Assembly (NCBI RefSeq): GCF_001640805.2
Contig: NC_066852.1
Coordinates: 2,928,274 to 2,992,273 of the forward strand
DNA from: Lates calcarifer
Taxonomy: Eukaryota; Chordata; Actinopteri; Centropomidae
Length of the DNA: 64,000 nucleotides
Direction of reading: 5' to 3'
The notes below the pieces were generated by a model. The model had not been told where the DNA came from, ran no database searches, and saw only the letters and a list, made by a program, of their open reading frames with translations. Made by a program: the position numbers and the translations under genes. Shown here in pieces: positions 47,174 to 59,468 of this stretch (position 1 is the first letter of the stretch; the number at the start of each line of letters is the position of its first letter).

Positions 47174-50100
47174 GAGTCTGTAGCTCATATTTCTTCTCTC
47201 AGAATACATTTTTTAAGGTTTGAACATTCCTCTGAAATAGGGTTTAGACTGGGGACCTCCAACAATGTGTCATGCATTTTTCAGTCAGTGTGTGAGCGGA
47301 TCACCACTTTTTCAACCTGAAATCAGCTGTCATAGCCTTTGGTTGGAAGGTAAACCTATATACTTTCAGCCCTCCATGCTATAAGAGTGCAGATCACAGA
47401 ATACTGAAACCCCAGACTAATGAAATTCCTTGAGGGTTAGCAGCTCTGTGAGATAGGATGCCCTGCATCTGTTCAATGGTAAAGAAAACTCCAGGATACA
47501 TTAGATCTTTAGCTGATGAATTCATTTTCATAAAATGGGAATGAAAAATTACATGAATAACCAGTGTAAAAACAAAAAAATCTCGTAGGTTTATCAGGCT
47601 GAGCCATGCCTGAGTCTACAGGGGAAAAGCCTCATCATTTTGGCAGTGGCGAACGCGACTGGCTCTTATCCAATTCCTAATGAAAGGGTTAATGTTAGGG
47701 TTATATTGACTGCAATCATACATTTTGGCGTTAAGCTCACACACTGGCCAATCAGAGTAGAGTATCTGCACAATTAAATCTCATCCAGATGGACAAATGA
47801 CAAATTTTTATGATGGTTGGCATGGATACAAAGTGAATACAAGAGTATAAGTAATTCACGTTGCTGCATCCAAGCAACAAAAGCCTAATGTTCTCTCATG
47901 GCTTATTTGAAATAAGAGGGCAAAAGCATACAGTGAGCTGACAGTTAAATGAAGAGGAGGGACCGATGGATCGTTTCTGTCCTCTTCATAACACTTTTGC
48001 TCGAGTGGTAGTTAGCTGTATCATTGTTGTATAAAATGTCTGGTGGGTGTTGAGTGGCATTCGAGCTGGGTGGCAAGGTTTCTATTGATATCATTACTTT
48101 GGGAATTATCTTTATGACATCTTTAAACACAAGCCAGAACACAGTCAAGCAAATGGCACGAGATTATGAATGTGACTAATATAGGAAACTTTAATAATGC
48201 ATCATCTGCAGATCTCAGCGTAGCCTTATTGTCTATGCCAAAGCAAACAGTGAGAAATAAAAATGAAGTAAATCTTTGTTAATTTCCATCAGGTGCTTGA
48301 AAAGGTTTCTGTTTGTTTGCTTGTGTTAGATGGAGCAGATGGTGTAGAGTGCTTTTCTGCATTTTTAGAACAATTTTAAAAGCACCAGAATCCTTAAAAC
48401 GTTGTCCTTGTTTCAAGGACTTTCCCCTACCCGTCCACTCACTCACCCAAATACGTGGTATGTACTGTACAGATTTGCCCAGTGAAAACCCACGTGAAAC
48501 ATTCTTTTAGATATGATTTTGAAAAGGACTGGTATAACCGCCTGCACTCTGGGTGAAGTGATACCATCAGGGTGTACTTCTCTTGTCAATTTGTATAGCA
48601 TGCAATCACTACCACGTTCTCTTAGAGCTTCACAATGCTCTCAGTAAGTGAAAATGACAACCCCTGACCTCAGAGCTTGACTGAGAGCAGGGAACAACTC
48701 CCATGTGAAGCTCATTAATACTAAATGAGAGAATTCTGTATCAGGGAAGCCGAGGGAGAAATCCAGTATGCCATTAGTCCCCATGCAAACAGGAACTAAT
48801 GAGCAAAAATCATCATAATAACTCTTACTGCATTAAGTTCTAGGGAGTGGCAGTATGGTTAAACTATTAAACTCTTCCTCATTTTTCTCAGGATTTTAGT
48901 GGAATTCTCTCAAGGATAATTCTGGATCCATGCCTGCTTTGGGGAACCACATCTTGAAAGTGACGAGGGTTAGTGTGAAAAATTGCAGCAGTAGAGGGGG
49001 AGTGTCCAGCTGTGCATTGGAACAATCCACCATGAGACAGTTATACTAAGTAGGGTGAAATGCATTTAATTATTAATGAGAATTACTATATTGCTGGACT
49101 GATGCACAGTACAGGCAAATTAAAGTAAAATGCTGAGTGAACCTCAATATGTTTTATGAATTTAAGCAGTTAAACTCTAATGGTAGTTCATTAGGAGTCA
49201 ACCATTACTTACTTATTATTAATGTTTCATTTTACTTGCACTCCTGCAGATCCATTTCAGATCCATGAGACGCTAAGGTACAAATCTGCAGTCTTAGAGG
49301 TGACTGTAGAATAATCATGCAACTGCAAACAACCTAATAAGTATGCCTGGCTAAAGTTAACATTTTCTGAGTGTAAAGTCAGTGAATTCATTATTTAATC
49401 AATCAAAAATTAGCTTTTAAGTAGGTGAGTAGTTACTGCTTAAAGCTACCTAATTGCTAATATCTACATTAATTAGTAATAGTTCTACTTTGACATCTTT
49501 TCAGAGGAGGCTTAATACACATCCACAATCAAGCACACAAATGAGCAAACATTTTATGTTATGTTCCAAGCCTGATCCTTATCTGTGTAGTTTTATCCAT
49601 AGGATCAAAAGTGGGATGATTCAGGAATTTTTGAGAGATCTGCATCAGCTGTAGAAAACTAGATCTATTACTGATCTTTTGTTTTCTTTGCTCTGTGGAT
49701 ACCAGCAATCAAATATGCCTCATTACACTCTGTTCAAACTCTGAAATGGTTTCTCAACATGCAGCACTGTGAAAAAGTGAACTGCAGAGCAGCATGATAA
49801 AAAAATAAACAGCAGCCAATAGTCTTAATTATTGATATGTCAGTGTCCATCAGTAAGCAATGAGAGCAGAGCACAACAGTCACTATGGATCTATTTCAGC
49901 GATGTTACCTTTTACACTGCTACACTTTACAAATGAAACAAGAATATAATTAAAATAATCTGATTTTAAATGTATCTGCAGATATTCAATATTAAAAATA
50001 ATTTACTCAGAGGTATTTGACAGTAGAAATTTATATTCATTACAATAGTTTGTCTTCAGGTGTACCATAATTGTACTGATGCCTGATGTTGTATGATTAC

Positions 50101-50299
50101 TGCTTATTTATTTATTTATTTTTTTCAACCTGCTGTTTGTATCCTCCAGTAATATGTCATACTACACTCACAGAAACCATATAGAAAACCACAGGCTTCG
50201 GACCATATCCTATATGCAGATACTTAATTCCCTGGAGACAATACCAGAACTACAACATTAAAAGTTTCACGTGTGCTGTGTTTTTGTTTCATACCTCTG
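47174..50299. other. unique non-coding sequence with CNE-like island at 48.6-48.9 kb
   Basis: No gene is supported. 48640-48860 is non-repetitive and contains CTCATTAATACTAAATGAGA, CCCATGCAAACAGGAACTAA and TGAGCAAAAATCATCATAAT, giving it an enhancer-like appearance. A TTTA repeat follows at 50104-50121. Confidence 0.45.
50104..50126 (+). repeat. (TTTA)n microsatellite, short
   Basis: About four TTTA units run into a T run. Confidence 0.8.
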
Positions 50300-50450
50300 C
50301 AAAATATTCAAAATTATTCATGGATTTCATGTTTTTGAGAAAAGCAGAAAGACTATTCCAGTAAATAGCTCCCATGTTGGATAGAGTACTTTTCACTGCA
50401 TGGTCTGACATCGGAGATATTACCATTTGTCTCATGGGCCTGACTCATGT
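50300..50450 (-). mobile_element. LINE reverse-transcriptase 3' tail remnant
   Basis: On the minus strand one frame reads VKSTLSNMGAIYWNSLSAFL and then KNMKSMNNFEYF. This pattern of a small residue and Gly, then WNSL, then a lysine-rich helix is typical of the extreme C-terminus of LINE polymerases. A frameshift precedes it, and the polymerase core is not found upstream. It is distinct in wording from the plus-strand LINE tail at 26.5 kb, so probably a different family. The call rests on motif pattern alone. Confidence 0.5.
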
Positions 50451-52582
50451 TTTCTGATTATTCGACTACCTGACTGGTGTAAAAAGTTCTTTGAAATAAC
50501 TAGGGAGGGAAAAATGGTTCTCTGCAACACTCCCAGATTTCATTAAACCCTCCATTTGGTTCACCTTTTTGTAGTCATCGCTGTGCCTGATGATCCAAAA
50601 TGACCCAAATGACCAAACTGAAACATTTAACAAACATTAAGGTTCAGTGTTCTGAGGAAAGGAGTTGCACTTTTTAAGTTCAAGAAGTTTTCCCCACATC
50701 AATAATCATGATGACCAATATTAGAAATCACAGATGTTAAAGGCATTGCATGAAATGATCAGCAAATGGAGCTCGTAGAAGCATGAAGCAGAGTGTGCGG
50801 TAGAAATGAGAAGTTCAATGTATTTGATTTAGCCTGTGGTTTTCTGAATAACAGCCTGAAGGTACTGGCTCATAGTCTGCCCACTTCAGGTGACTATGAC
50901 CTGTGGCAGTCAATGATACTTGAGCTTTGCACTGGACCCACTTTCTCCAGACCCTGGTGAGGAGTAACTGTGCAAATAATGCTCTTTGCTACTTTGTTGT
51001 TATTGTCTTTTTTTACTCTCAAGTTTCTAAAACCAGCTCAGCAAAGGTGAAGATCCACTTGATATACAGCCATCTGAGTCAGTACCAAGGTTTTCCATGT
51101 GTTCTTCATTGCTCAAGATTTATTTGCAGCAGGTCTGGTAAATTATCCTAAAAACTACCCTGAAGACCCTGAAGTGGTGCGTTTTTGCTCAGTTTGCTGT
51201 TTTCGTTCCGATCCCAAGATACTACACACCACCCTGCAGAATACTTAATTGACTTCCCTTGTGGGCACTGCTGCAGCCATTTTCTCCCACTCCACCCCCT
51301 ACTGCTTCTGATGCTGCTGCTGTCAGTTCCTGTGATGTGTCAGACTTTTAACTTTATGTATAAGCTTAGAATTTGATTAATTTGGAGGCTAAATTTGTTT
51401 TCAGTCATGACAGACTGCTGTTAGTCTGTCCTTGACATGGCTAATTGACATGTTTATCCTGTCCACTCTTTGTGAAGAAGAAACTACTCTGGTGTACTTT
51501 AAAGGGAGGAAGTGGAGAAGGACACAGTGAGTGAGTATCTTCTCTCCAGACAGCATGCATAATTGCAGGTTGCTATGCAACTGAATATATCCTCTGCTAT
51601 GAATTATCTCTCTGTCAGTAGAAAGTTGAGATAAGAAAACATCTCCTTTGCATATGAATAAAGAAAAGTTGCATTTGCAGATAGCAGTGGTATCAATCAA
51701 CATATACATCCATACGGGAGCATGACTTGCATGATTTCACACATGAACACAAGTGCCAAGATGAGCTTTCATTGATGTGATGAAAGACATTTCTACTTTG
51801 TGTCTTTGTGTATGTCCTTATCAACACTTTTATAATGTCAGGCATTTTGATCTTGACACCTCTCTGTACAAAATATTTACATTTTCGATGTAATTCTGAG
51901 TATTCTAAGTATAATGGCTAGTGAATAAAAGCAGCCAATTCTGTATTTTGTATTTGCACAGATGGTATCATGCAGTGCCATAGCCTTTAGCTAGGCGTGA
52001 GGCACTTGCCGTTCATGTTGGTGCAATCCTGGAATCCTTCAGGTCAAGGAGAGAACATTGACTTTATGTTGCTACATCTGGCATCTTAGCTGCTGTTCAC
52101 TGTTAGTGCAGTGTTTTGTGAGTGCTGCACACATTGTGTGACCACAATTTTCTACTAACCTACTTACCTTAACCAAGTAGTTTTGATCACCCAAACTTTA
52201 ACTTGTACCTATTGTTTTTCTAGCAGTAATTTTAGAAAGCACTGACAAATGACCCATCTTGTCTTTATGGTATGAAGATTTTTATGTGACACTTATCACA
52301 CATAATTGCAAAGGTAGACTTAACACTCTAAACATGAACATCACTCAAGGAGGCGCTGTTTGACAGACTGACCTGAATTTGCCTCCTGGTGAGTACATGT
52401 GGTGATATGGGGGGCACGTCCAGGTCATCCCGTCTGTATGTACATAAAAGAAGTCCCATTTGTCTTGAAGCTTGGGGAGGGGTTGCTGTTGCTGTTCTTT
52501 TGGCAGCGCAGACTGTGTGGTACGTTGAGCTGTCTTCACAAGGTTTTCACTCATTACAGTATTCACTCATCCAGTTCACTCA
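50451..52582. other. unique non-coding sequence
   Basis: No gene is supported. Open frames include a 102-codon minus frame at 51401-51709 and overlapping plus frames at 52389-52607, with no recognisable content. Confidence 0.5.
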
Positions 52583-52745
52583 TTTATTCGACAGCTTGAC
52601 AGTATAAAGTGACAGGAAACATGCAGAGAGAGACAGAGGGAAATGAGATGTGACAAAGGTCTGTGGCTACACTCAAACTAGGGACGAGTCTGTAGTTGTG
52701 TATTATGTGCGGTTTATGTGTTTGACCACCAGAGGATGCCTGGAT
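52583..52745 (-). mobile_element. tRNA-derived SINE, near complete
   Basis: Read on the minus strand there is a degenerate tRNA head (CCTCTGGTGGTC near the 5' end, then CGTCCCTAGTTTGAGTGTAG as the B-box region). It is followed by ACAGACCTTTGTCACATCTC, ATTTCCCTCTGTCTCTCTCT, GCATGTTTCCTGTCACTTTA and a tail ending TACTGTCAAGCTGTCGAATA AA. This is the layout of a widespread teleost SINE whose body is 'CCTTTGTCGCATGTC ... CTCTCTC ... TTTCCTGTC'. The A box is eroded. The tail carries a direct repeat TGAGTGAA. Confidence 0.75.
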
Positions 52746-55700
52746 TGTTATACTTGAATGGACAGTGCTCCTTAACTGCCAATCAGATAGCCTCAAAGGT
52801 GGATAACACACTAGCTAGTTAGCTATCAGGAGACATTTATCTGTACAGTCTCTCACGTTCAGGGAAGTGGAAACAGTGTTGCCAGTACTTTGACACATCA
52901 GCAGGCAGGAGGGCACTGGTGCATAATGTACAGTGAGCCTTAATAATATAATAATAAATAGTATACTGTAATTTAGAATGGGAAAATCCAATGAGCCTAA
53001 GATGTCACTTTGGGGTTTGCGTGCACATCCTTCATTCTTCCGCCCCTTCAGTCAAGATCAATGAGGCTCTTGGGAAGACCAATTAGAATTTTCAGAATAT
53101 CTCACTCCTAATCTGAAAAAGGTCCTTTTCTTTGAAAGAAGCGATTTATTAGTTATTTTCAAATGAAAAGTCTCTCTGCATGCATCTTGCAGCAACTGGC
53201 TAATGAATGGATAGGTCAATACTAGAATAGATGGATGGACCGTCCACACGCTCTCATGAGATCTGAGTTAAGCTCTTGGGTTGCTGAGATATTGGCAACA
53301 TATCGAATATAGAACTAGTCCATTGACATGGCCTGTTTTTATTATATATTTATTTTTTGTCTGAAGAAAGAACAACAATGAATGTGTAAGATACACTACA
53401 TTAGCTGTGGATATTAAGAGTCCTCTGTTCATTTGATACATTTTTCCTCTTTATGATGTTATTGAATGTAGTCATGTTTTAGCAACTATGCTTTAAATCT
53501 TGGCGATTTAAAGGCGATTAAAACCACTATGTGCTGCATTTCTGACTTTGCTGACCTCTAGTGGCAGTATTAAAAATGACACTGTGGCCTGAAAGGCATG
53601 CTGTTACCCTTCACCCCATCAGGAGAGACTTAGAAGCACCAGTTTCCTCTTGTATTTCTCTTCAAACAACTAACTTGTGTCATTAGAATATTTTCAAAGG
53701 ACGCTATAATCACATAAAAACTACACACCTGACCTTACCTTGTCAAAAAACACAATACATGACGGACAGATACACAGTATGAAATTCTACATTGAAACAT
53801 ATGCTTCAAGTCAACAACTCACCAAACTGCAGTGAGAGCCACAGCCTTTGAATATGATATCTTAATGACGGCTGGCTGGAGTAAGCCTTATTGGAGCCAC
53901 TGGTTTAGAGGCCAGCAGCTCATCTCCTGTTTCTGCAGTGTGAGGCAGCTAAGGTTTACCAGTCCCTCCCCCCTGAGGCAGGATGCCAGTCTATTACAGA
54001 GGCTTATTCTCATCCATCTTTCTGACATTGAGTGTCAGCCAGAGAAGTTTTGGGTCTTGATTTTTAAATCTGTTCTGTGAATCATTTGAGCCTCTACCCC
54101 CAAACCTTCACAGAGTAATATCTCTCCCTTTGGAGAATTTCTCACAAAGTAGACAGCTCACAAATGTATCCAGTACTGTGCACGAGGTAAACACAATTAA
54201 TATGTTTGTTGATGCAGTTGTTTGGGCTTGTTTGTGTGCTTGCAGGTTGTTAGGCTTGAGGGGTAGAGCAGTAAATATGGTCCAACAGACCTTGATGAAA
54301 AGACAGGAAACTGAGACCTGCTGGCAGACTTTATCAGTACCCACAGCAGGCATTAGATTTTACTTGGAGACTGATGTTATGGTAATAGATACGGGGGTCC
54401 AGCCACCAGCCAGGCATTCATGCTATCGATTTTGCAGAGATATTTTTCAGAGTAATCAAAGAGCTGTGAAATCCTTACTCTGCGAGTGCTTGGAGCTTCA
54501 GGGACCACTAACAGGATTGCTTTCTCTGGTGAAGTTGAGACTTGGGTAAACTGATATGTCTTTCACACTAATGTATACATACTGCTGTTGGTGTAAGTGG
54601 CGGCGATACAGCTGCAGTCCAACTTGGAAAATGGGGTCAAGACTTGAGTTGGTGGACCACTTTCACATGTCTGGCTTTATTTTAATGGGAGGAGGACCCC
54701 ACCCTCAAACCCAAACTAACACCACTATGTGTGTTGGTTTAGTGTGATGAAACAGTCAGCAACAAGCTGTTAAACATGTTTATGGGAGTTCAAACATAAA
54801 ACATCACCTATGCACATGAAAACATACATTAGCTCTTTTAGTGCATGTTTAATTGATTGAAGTGTCGGCAGGATTAGTATATTAATCTTACATTTCAAAG
54901 TCAATTCACTGATCATGGGTAGTAACACTCACTTTGTAAAAACAACTGTATGATGTCCTCTGAGGGAACTTTGCCAAGTTAGAGAAATTTGCTTAAGTGA
55001 CATCACTTGACGGCTGCATCCATTTTGTCCATTCTTCTTCATTTTGTGTCTTGCTTTTAATATATTTGCAGTGTTTTTGGAGTAGTAATTGACTTTGTAT
55101 ATGACATAAGAATTAATGAAACAGATGAGTAATGACTTGCCTCAGTGCTAATAAATAGCGTGATGTTAATAGATGATTGTGCTATAGCTTGACTGTTGTG
55201 TTGATATTTTCCTGCAGACAGTAACTCATTATCTCTGACCAATCCGACCCACTCTGCCAATCTTGTTTCATTAACTGGACTGATGTATTCAATATGGACA
55301 AGAACAATTCAATGATTTGTGTGTTGTTAGTTCAAATAGATTGTGTTTGTTCATAATTGTAACTAAGGTGAAAATCTGACCAGATTTTAACACCAGGTTA
55401 TACATGAAGCACGAGTTTCAAAGCATTCATTTACTTTTTCTTGCCTTTGTAAGTACCTGAGGCTGTCCTGTCAACCTCCTCTGCCTTGTTTTTGTTGGTG
55501 GTTCACTCTGCACAGTGCAGGTCAAGGTCCATTGAACATCTGATTAGCTGCAGTGAGAAAGCTGAATACCAGCCTGCAAGGGTTGAAGTCTGTATTGATT
55601 ATCAATAATTAGGTGATTCGTAAAATGTTTTTAATTTCTGCACAAATGAGGCACCCCTACATTCTTCTCAGTCCACATCTGTTTTTAAAGCAATGTTTCA

Positions 55701-55869
55701 CTTTACTTCAACAGTTGTTATTTGGGCTGCCCTAAAGGCAGCGTTGGATGCTGCTCACTAATTTTCCATTTTGAAGATCAGGCCTAGAAAATATGCCTCA
55801 GATATTTCTGTTCATTCAGTTTTATGGCTCCGCTATTATAAGGTAGTCATCAGTTGGCAGCGATACATT
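52746..55869. other. unique non-coding sequence
   Basis: No gene is supported. The 139-codon frame at 54130-54549 has no recognisable domain, splice context or promoter. GACCTCTAGTGG at 53553-53564 repeats the CTCF-like word seen at 29814. Confidence 0.5.
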
Positions 55870-55886
55870 AAAAAAAAAAAAAAAAA
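55870..55886 (+). repeat. poly-A (A17)
   Basis: Seventeen A. No retroelement body was recognised just upstream, so it may be a simple homopolymer. Confidence 0.9.
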
Positions 55887-58800
55887 TAGCGATGGTACTT
55901 TAATGGAGTAGGAAGAAAATGTTGACTAATTTGTGTGAAAATACTTTTTCAAAACATACTTGAAACACAATTATTTTTTTCCACTCCAAGCATAAACTTT
56001 TTCTTTCATTTTGTGCATTTCATTCCCAGCTTGGACCACAGTGTTTTTGCCACTGACAGCCCAAGCAGAGTGCTCCAGGCTGCAAATTTAGCACAGTCAT
56101 TTACCATGCCTCTTACCAGTGAGAGGTCAGCAAAGGGGGTGATGAAGTAGACATGTGATGGTTGATATACATGTAATGTATAGAAAAACTAATGCATTAA
56201 CTAATACAATTATCAAGACTAGATATGATAAAGAGTGTTTAAACTCTTTCACATGGTCAGTAACTACTCATCCCTTTCACAGATGCTGTTTTGTTTGATG
56301 TAACAAATGTGAATGAAACAGATGCTTTTAAAGCCATTTTCTATCCTCTGTCTACCATTAGCAGACCTCGATCATATAAGACACTTGTGCGTGATATGAT
56401 GTGCACACTCTTTGACAGTACATGTTATGAGAATCGCTCTTTCTCTGTTCATAAATTCTGTTTACTATTGCTCCTGATGAACTGGCTTATTCATGCTGAG
56501 GTCAGAACACTGGCATCTCCTCAGCTACATCAAGGCTAATAGATACAGCTGGGGCCAGCCCTCATTCATACACTGAATCTTACTGCTCAAATGTATTTGT
56601 GTAGGCAAAATCTAATGTGTAGCTTTCAGCAGACTTAGTGTCAGGTTTCACATAAAAAAATAAAAAATAAAAAGCATAGATTCTCTTAAGTGATCTAATG
56701 GTCACATGTAAAGTCTCACTGAAGTGGCTCACAGCTGAATTCAAGAATTCACAGTTACTCAAGAGTAATTGTGGCCCAATCGTTTCATGGAGATAGCTGA
56801 AGTTATCAGGATGCACACTGAATGATCGAGGCTAATGGCACTGAGAGATATATGCTCAGGCCCCTTATTTTTATTTTATGGCCTGAGAGAGGGCAGCAGG
56901 GTTAACCTCATCATGCAGGCGAGTCATTATTGCTTCTCATCTTCTCTGCTATTGATTGCTCCCAGCATTTGGGAATGGAATCCTCCATATTATCAGCCCT
57001 AAATACCTGTATCAATCACATATAAAGAGATGGATATTGTGCAGTTATACATGCATGCATTTTCCCTGCTTCAGTCGGAGAGCTTGGTCCCTGTAGTTTC
57101 TAATAACAGTTGTGTTATTGTGCAACTCAATTCAACATCCATGGATACCTTATTTCAATAACATGTAAAAGTTTCGATTTTATAAACAGTTTGTATGTCC
57201 AGAAGCACTGTTCATATTTACTGTGTATTTGATGTCCATCAGAGCCACTGTACTGTACTGTTGGCCACTGAGCATCTGCCCTGCAGTATTTACCTTGCTT
57301 AAGGGCATTTAAATAGTACTAAGGTAGGCAATAGTGTATCTTATCTCTGATAACAAAGCAGGTTTTTCCAGCCACAGTCCCAACAACATAAAGTCTTTGA
57401 TCTTTTTCCTTTGCATTTGGGGAGCGTCTTTGTCATTTGATGTTGTCTCAGGAGCAATAGCCGATGGAAATGCATGTAAAAGAAAATCACATTTTCGCAG
57501 TCTTGATACGGCCTTTGTGTGCGTTGAAACACGTAGTCCCTTAAACTTGCAACTCCCTTGTCCTAACACAAAGGTATGATGAATAATACTCTTTCTTCAG
57601 CTCCCAGCAACCAAAAATTGTACCTTGTATTTGTAACTGTGTTTTTGATTTGTTAGATACAGTAGTTCAGAGTGGAAAGAGACAGAAATGTTGTGAGAGA
57701 AAGGAAATGATTTTTCAAATATCACTCTGCAGTTACTGTACATGTGATGTGCCCCAAAACAATTCAAAGTTTGGCAAAAAGAATTCTTATAGGCTCAATT
57801 CAGAAAGAGTATATTCAAACCAGTCGGTAAAAAAGATTCTCCTTAAAACCTCTGACCACACTTGGTGTTGTTACAGTTCCAGCAGCCTTGAAGCTTTAAA
57901 TCCATAGATGTAACTGCATTAATCCTTTTTCATCATAAATAGCAGTTTTCACCATCTATTTAATTATAAATCTTTTCCACTGGCTTTTGTCTCTCAAAAC
58001 AGATTCAGATAAAAGCAGATATTATTGAATGCCTTTAGCATATCTCACATTATATATATGCAATAAGTGGGGTGATTGAGGTGGATATTTTTTTAGATGA
58101 AAGCCACATTTAATGAAATCATTTCTCACATTGGTTAGAAATTCTAATACACTACTAGATGCACTGACACAAATGGATATACAACAGTTGTGTTGACGGG
58201 CATGGGGCCCTCTTCTCTGTTTAAGACTCACTTTTTAATTCAGACTTTTATAAATCCTGTTTTTCTTATATTAAACATTTCTGCAGCATCACCATGTTAG
58301 CTGTGTAATCAGATTTGTAGTTTTGACCAACTTTTACAACAGTGTGTAATATACAGTAATTAAGTTGGAAAGCATTTGTGTCAGTGGGCCTATATAGAAC
58401 TAGCAGTGCATACCCCAAAAGAACTATGCTGTGTGTATTAAACAAATGTGGGCATACAATGGCCCACTCCCCACTCCCCCGTTCATAAGCTGCTTACAGA
58501 ACAACAATGGGTTTTGTTTGCATTGCAGATGAGAGGGCCTCTAAGGACACAATTTAATGAACATGTAGGTCATTTTTGATATGCTGTGTGTACAGTAGTA
58601 TTAACTGTTGAAATGGCTTCACAAACTCTAGCTGAGATGATTGTGGTTTGTAGGTGAAGGGGGTCCATATGGGGCTTAAGTGCATTAATAACTTAACAGG
58701 GAATGCATATGGATAAACAGTGATGCAGTTTAAAGATTGTGCAAATGTTAATGAAGCATTAAGGCCTCATCAGGCAATAGGCTGTATCTGAATCTGTTTT

Positions 58801-59441
58801 CAAATGTGAGATTTTGCTGAGTGTCAGAACCAATTAACATACTGTTTTACAGAGAATTCATATATGAAATTTGTTACAGTTAATTTCATATACATATGTA
58901 TATATGCAGTATATTAATTCCAATAATGATGCCAGATAAGCAGAAGGTCTTTAGACATTGGGGATTATCTCAGGCCAACATGACACTTAACGATCACGAA
59001 TTTGATTATAACCAGTGGGTAGTAATATCTTTCATTGACCATTGTAACCTGTAAAATTTTGATTACATTTCGAGGCTGTTGTACCAAGATATCAAGACTG
59101 TTTGATTGTTCAAACCATTCAGGGGCAAAGATCATTGCCTCGTGGTTAGACATCTATTTAGCTGTCTCATTACTTATGAATTATGACAGCAGATGAGCAT
59201 TTCTGGAGGACCAGGCACCAGTCATGTGGTCATAAATGTGGCATAATTGCATTTGATTGCCTAACTTTTTGTTAGTGGGTGCTGCATGTATCCTCAGATC
59301 AATACTGCAGTAGACAGTGATGGTTTTGTCAGGCTCTTGGGACATGACTCTCTTGGGATGACAGTAAGTGGAGACCTCTCCAGACTTTCTTTGTTTCTAC
59401 TCTGCCTTTTTACCTTCACTGCCTCGCTCAGCCTGCCTCAA
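55887..59441. other. unique non-coding sequence with several CNE-like islands
   Basis: No gene is supported. 56870-57010, 58670-58780 and 59160-59270 are non-repetitive, ATTA/TGATTG-rich segments. 57334-57579 is stop-free in one plus and one minus frame, and a GTATGA donor-like word follows at 57573, but the peptide is unrecognisable. A perfect 16-bp palindrome sits at 58888-58903. Confidence 0.45.
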
Positions 59442-59468
59442 CCCACCCCGCCTTAACCCACCCCTCCC
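59442..59468 (-). other. G-quadruplex-prone C-rich segment
   Basis: On the plus strand there are five C runs (CCC, CCCC, CCC, CCCC, CCC) with loops of 1-7 bases. The minus strand therefore carries five G runs of three or more, enough for a canonical four-run quadruplex. It sits in an unusually C-rich, otherwise featureless stretch (59370-59540). Confidence 0.6.

Noticed and set aside
54130..54549. 139-codon open frame, plus strand
   Set aside because: No recognisable domain, poor start context, no exon signals, and an overlapping minus-strand frame. A length like this is plausible by chance in 64 kb.
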